The translations under genes and the position numbers were made by a program. From an uncultured Clostridia bacterium (GTDB taxonomy: Bacteria; Bacillota; Clostridia; UBA1381), in the NCBI GenBank assembly GCA_934463455.1, contig CAKSJU010000001.1, positions 1 through 62,386 on the forward strand: DNA of 62,386 nucleotides, in the 5' to 3' direction. Shown here in pieces: positions 61,601-62,386 of the stretch. The notes below the pieces were generated by a model. That model was given only the letters and a program-made list of their open reading frames with translations. It made no database searches and was not told the origin of the DNA. Within the stretch, counting starts at the first letter, position 1, and each line of letters opens with the position of its first letter.

Positions 61601-61819
61601 AACAGAAATACGAGATTTCATATTGAGGCAAACGTTAATCAGACAAACGAAATCTCTGTAAGATTGGGAGACCGGTATATAAACGACTATTCTTTAAATG
61701 ACGGTAAGCTTGTATTTGATTTCACCGTGAATGAGCGGGGAAAATATGATTTACAAATTACAAACACCGATAAATGGAATTACAAAAATACATCGTTGAT
61801 TAATTTTTATGTAAAATAG
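58634..61819 (+). CDS. Secreted clan GH-A-like glycoside hydrolase with accessory beta domains
   Basis: 1061 aa. A signal peptide (MKKTIRFLFIMTAVLFIAV) and an N-terminal carbohydrate-binding-like domain precede a TIM-barrel-like region. YEIWNEEEAQF (Asn391-Glu392) fits the acid/base motif and VWVTEAGINM (Glu496) the nucleophile of clan GH-A retaining enzymes, GH39- or GH5-like. Beta domains follow, including a C-terminal module with IGLTNYVGDEAGLTFKI typical of carbohydrate-binding folds. Substrate unknown; the locus suggests plant cell-wall glycans. GGAGGG precedes the ATG. Confidence 0.75.
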   Translation: MKKTIRFLFIMTAVLFIAVLPASAESVRTEGENYSDISFDGGYIRNNSNFSEKKALYADVDALIGECRITYNIDAPKDGNYNLTGVTSVFDAYYTTDFDIRINDGDLYMPQVKVLEKYSWTIAGRNDYMARQDFGSVRLNKGQNKLEIILRRDDPHVTDARFITIIDYLEFTSVTEEFKIKEIKALTDAANVFSKGSNAEFKIKFTDAAQTKKTVMFNLYDMTGRKVRNGYVSAAKGKTECMLNLGAMLCGWYKLEISGIETDNILNPIFFSIVDSAKNSSKNSPFGIDKFKSNLYDSKKMYKAAGYMGIDMVRIGNDPYLAMNNENYLETHEDLYRDAEYAEGMKTLVGYEHLGANWSRKSPDNLLEAYEMNKNLASHYKGRGYAYEIWNEEEAQFYEQPADTYASFFKAAAIGISDGDQAAFKMPGGYGGTPENFFVRLLLRNGVTDYADAYAYHNHTSVLRGKSYSKFVESVAKKHMNAALAYDAFQPVWVTEAGINMAVDGNEIPADDTLSSQARYYVVGTVQQLAYGAKKSFWFRMGHFMEDGNEWGTYNKESQPYPAVNSIAMLTKILKKGEFKGTLNTVGDVEGYLFDTGDSDAAVVWSDSEGRCQLYTDLPVKVTSLDRETKEYKPTVMNGGGMVNIPVSYFPIFIEFVGRSDERNYFGIKGFEKNTAAKTYTAADRIVLQQLWEGQDEYQSKVRGYKLSYGQKQKIKFNVYNFNDTQQRGTLNIVSESAVRETEIINLSGRSFEFNIAPMSSQSFEAEVVCNSNAEAGETGFLMLSAKLSDGSEISKSIAAFYADDSERVLSGYDYFENYSDITKWNEKNCGDGITIKKSSPSDGVVRFDVTSKNNNVWYWPSIGLTNYVGDEAGLTFKIRSTKGNEQNVNVYAYCTDGAYWLGITNAVSYDGEWKQVIIPWHRFLVFSGTSTEFDPKKIRSIGIGSYAPAGESSYELKELGFYRSDSPADMSDKGQPIRISGITPDKKYNRNTRFHIEANVNQTNEISVRLGDRYINDYSLNDGKLVFDFTVNERGKYDLQITNTDKWNYKNTSLINFYVK

Positions 61820-61852
61820 TTAGTTGTAAAACTTTAGTTTTACAATTAGCTA
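61817..61852. repeat. Intercistronic palindromic repeat, copy G
   Basis: TAGTTAGTTGTAAAAC and GTTTTACAATTAGCTA pair at 14 of 16 positions (one further G-U pair) around loop TTTA. Its first 3 nt are the stop codon of the glycoside hydrolase gene. It ends about 31 nt before the next ATG. Confidence 0.85.
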
Positions 61853-61883
61853 GTTATGTAAAATAAAAGGAGGAGCATTAACA

Positions 61884-62386
61884 ATGAAAATTAAGAAAGA
61901 AATGGCATTGGTTTTGGCTTTGGCAGCATTGACCGGAGGTTGTGCAAAACAGGCGGATGACGGAAAAATAACCCTAAAGGTCGGGAATTGGCCGGATGAA
62001 ACAAACGCAGAGTCTCTTACAAAGCAAAATGAATTAAAGGATAAATTTACGGAGGCAAATCCGGGAATTAATATTGTTCCGGACACTTATACGTTTGATA
62101 CAAAAACATTCACTATGAAAGCATCAGCGGATCAGCTTCCGAATTTGTACTCTACATGGTTTACGGAAATAGATAACATAATAAAACAAGGCTATGCAGC
62201 GGACATTACCGAGCAGATGAAAAAGCACGGTTTTGACACTGCAATAAACTCCGAGCTTTTGAATCTTGTAAAGGATGAAAACGGAAAAATATACGGAGTA
62301 CCTACAGACGCATATGCGCAGGGACTTTATATAGATAAAAAGCTGTTTAAAGAAGCGGGGCTTGTAACTGCCGACGGAAGCATAAA
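61884..62386 (+). CDS. ABC transporter sugar-binding lipoprotein, N-terminal part (runs off right edge)
   Basis: 167 codons visible. A lipoprotein signal with lipobox LTGGC near residue 20 is followed by a family 1 extracellular solute-binding fold: LKVGNWPDETNAES, FTEANPGINIVPD, GVPTDAYAQGLYIDKK. AAAGGAGG precedes the ATG. It is downstream of repeat G and the secreted glycoside hydrolase, so it probably imports the oligosaccharides released. The permease genes would lie beyond the window. Confidence 0.9.
   Translation, partial: MKIKKEMALVLALAALTGGCAKQADDGKITLKVGNWPDETNAESLTKQNELKDKFTEANPGINIVPDTYTFDTKTFTMKASADQLPNLYSTWFTEIDNIIKQGYAADITEQMKKHGFDTAINSELLNLVKDENGKIYGVPTDAYAQGLYIDKKLFKEAGLVTADGSI

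Noticed and set aside
13422..61852. Treating the seven palindromes as ordinary intrinsic terminators
   Set aside because: None is followed by a U tract and all are placed close to downstream start codons.
13422..61852. Treating the palindrome family as a CRISPR array
   Set aside because: Copies are kilobases apart, single, diverged and separated by genes; no spacers or cas genes are present.
1..62386. tRNA and rRNA genes
   Set aside because: No T-arm-like GGTTCGAATCC context with a matching acceptor stem and no rRNA-like conserved stretches were seen.

Overview
The window looks like a chromosomal segment of an anaerobic, Gram-positive (Firmicutes/Clostridia-type) bacterium, probably a gut or rumen polysaccharide degrader. 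The grounds are AT-rich DNA, AGGAGG-type ribosome binding sites, TTGACA-N17-TATAAT promoters, frequent TTG and GTG starts, and Firmicutes gene orders: cysE-cysS-mrnC, cdaA-cdaR-glmM, ecfA1-ecfA2-ecfT-truA and tsaE-tsaB. SLH, cohesin-like and copper-amine-oxidase-like surface domains, a Feo iron system and several carbohydrate-active enzymes fit the same picture. The species is not identifiable from the sequence alone. I found no rRNA, tRNA or CRISPR array.

Layout. 1-3.6 kb: an IS91-like transposase fragment beside a decayed secreted metallophosphoesterase, then a pectinase-like beta-helix protein divergent from an AraC regulator. 3.7-11.4 kb: housekeeping genes (split transketolase, mrnC, cysS, cysE, an endonuclease IV-like protein, argB, mtaB). 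11.6-14.6 kb: an HPr-like protein lacking the catalytic His, then a RAYT-like transposase with a damaged HUH motif, an ECF sigma factor and its anti-sigma factor. 14.7-27.6 kb: a DUF6259 enzyme, cwlD, a cohesin-bearing surface protein, cdaA-cdaR-ribU-glmM, an exonuclease, an SLH-M15 peptidase and a GH78 rhamnosidase. 27.7-43.4 kb: purF, a candidate small RNA, panT-coaX, a methyltransferase, the ECF energizing module with truA, a beta-propeller protein, CvpA, fhs, tsaE-tsaB-rpiB, a membrane exporter and an EF-G paralogue. 43.4-44.9 kb: prophage debris including a broken terminase. 45.0-54.7 kb: an iron island. 54.8 kb to the right edge: a second carbohydrate locus (AraC, two large secreted proteins, the start of an ABC sugar-binding lipoprotein).

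The iron island holds feoA-feoA-feoB, a structured RNA candidate, a Cys-rich FeoB partner, a 28-aa membrane peptide, DUF6110, a P1B-type ATPase, a DtxR-like regulator, DUF2325, DUF3793, a flavodoxin and an XRE/superoxide-reductase-like/methyltransferase fusion. Four 18-bp palindromes of the form RGTTA-N8-TAACY lie before feoA and DUF3793. They are the likely operators of the DtxR-like protein, so uptake, efflux and the iron-sparing flavodoxin could answer to one signal.

The strongest non-gene signal is a palindromic repeat of about 27-40 bp, present seven times (13.4, 21.2, 37.3, 41.2, 45.4, 52.6 and 61.8 kb). Every copy lies between co-directional genes and ends 26-32 nt before the start codon of an unrelated gene. 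A RAYT-like transposase in the same window is the natural suspect for its origin, but that protein has lost one catalytic His and the fixed position suggests the hairpin now has a 5'-UTR role.
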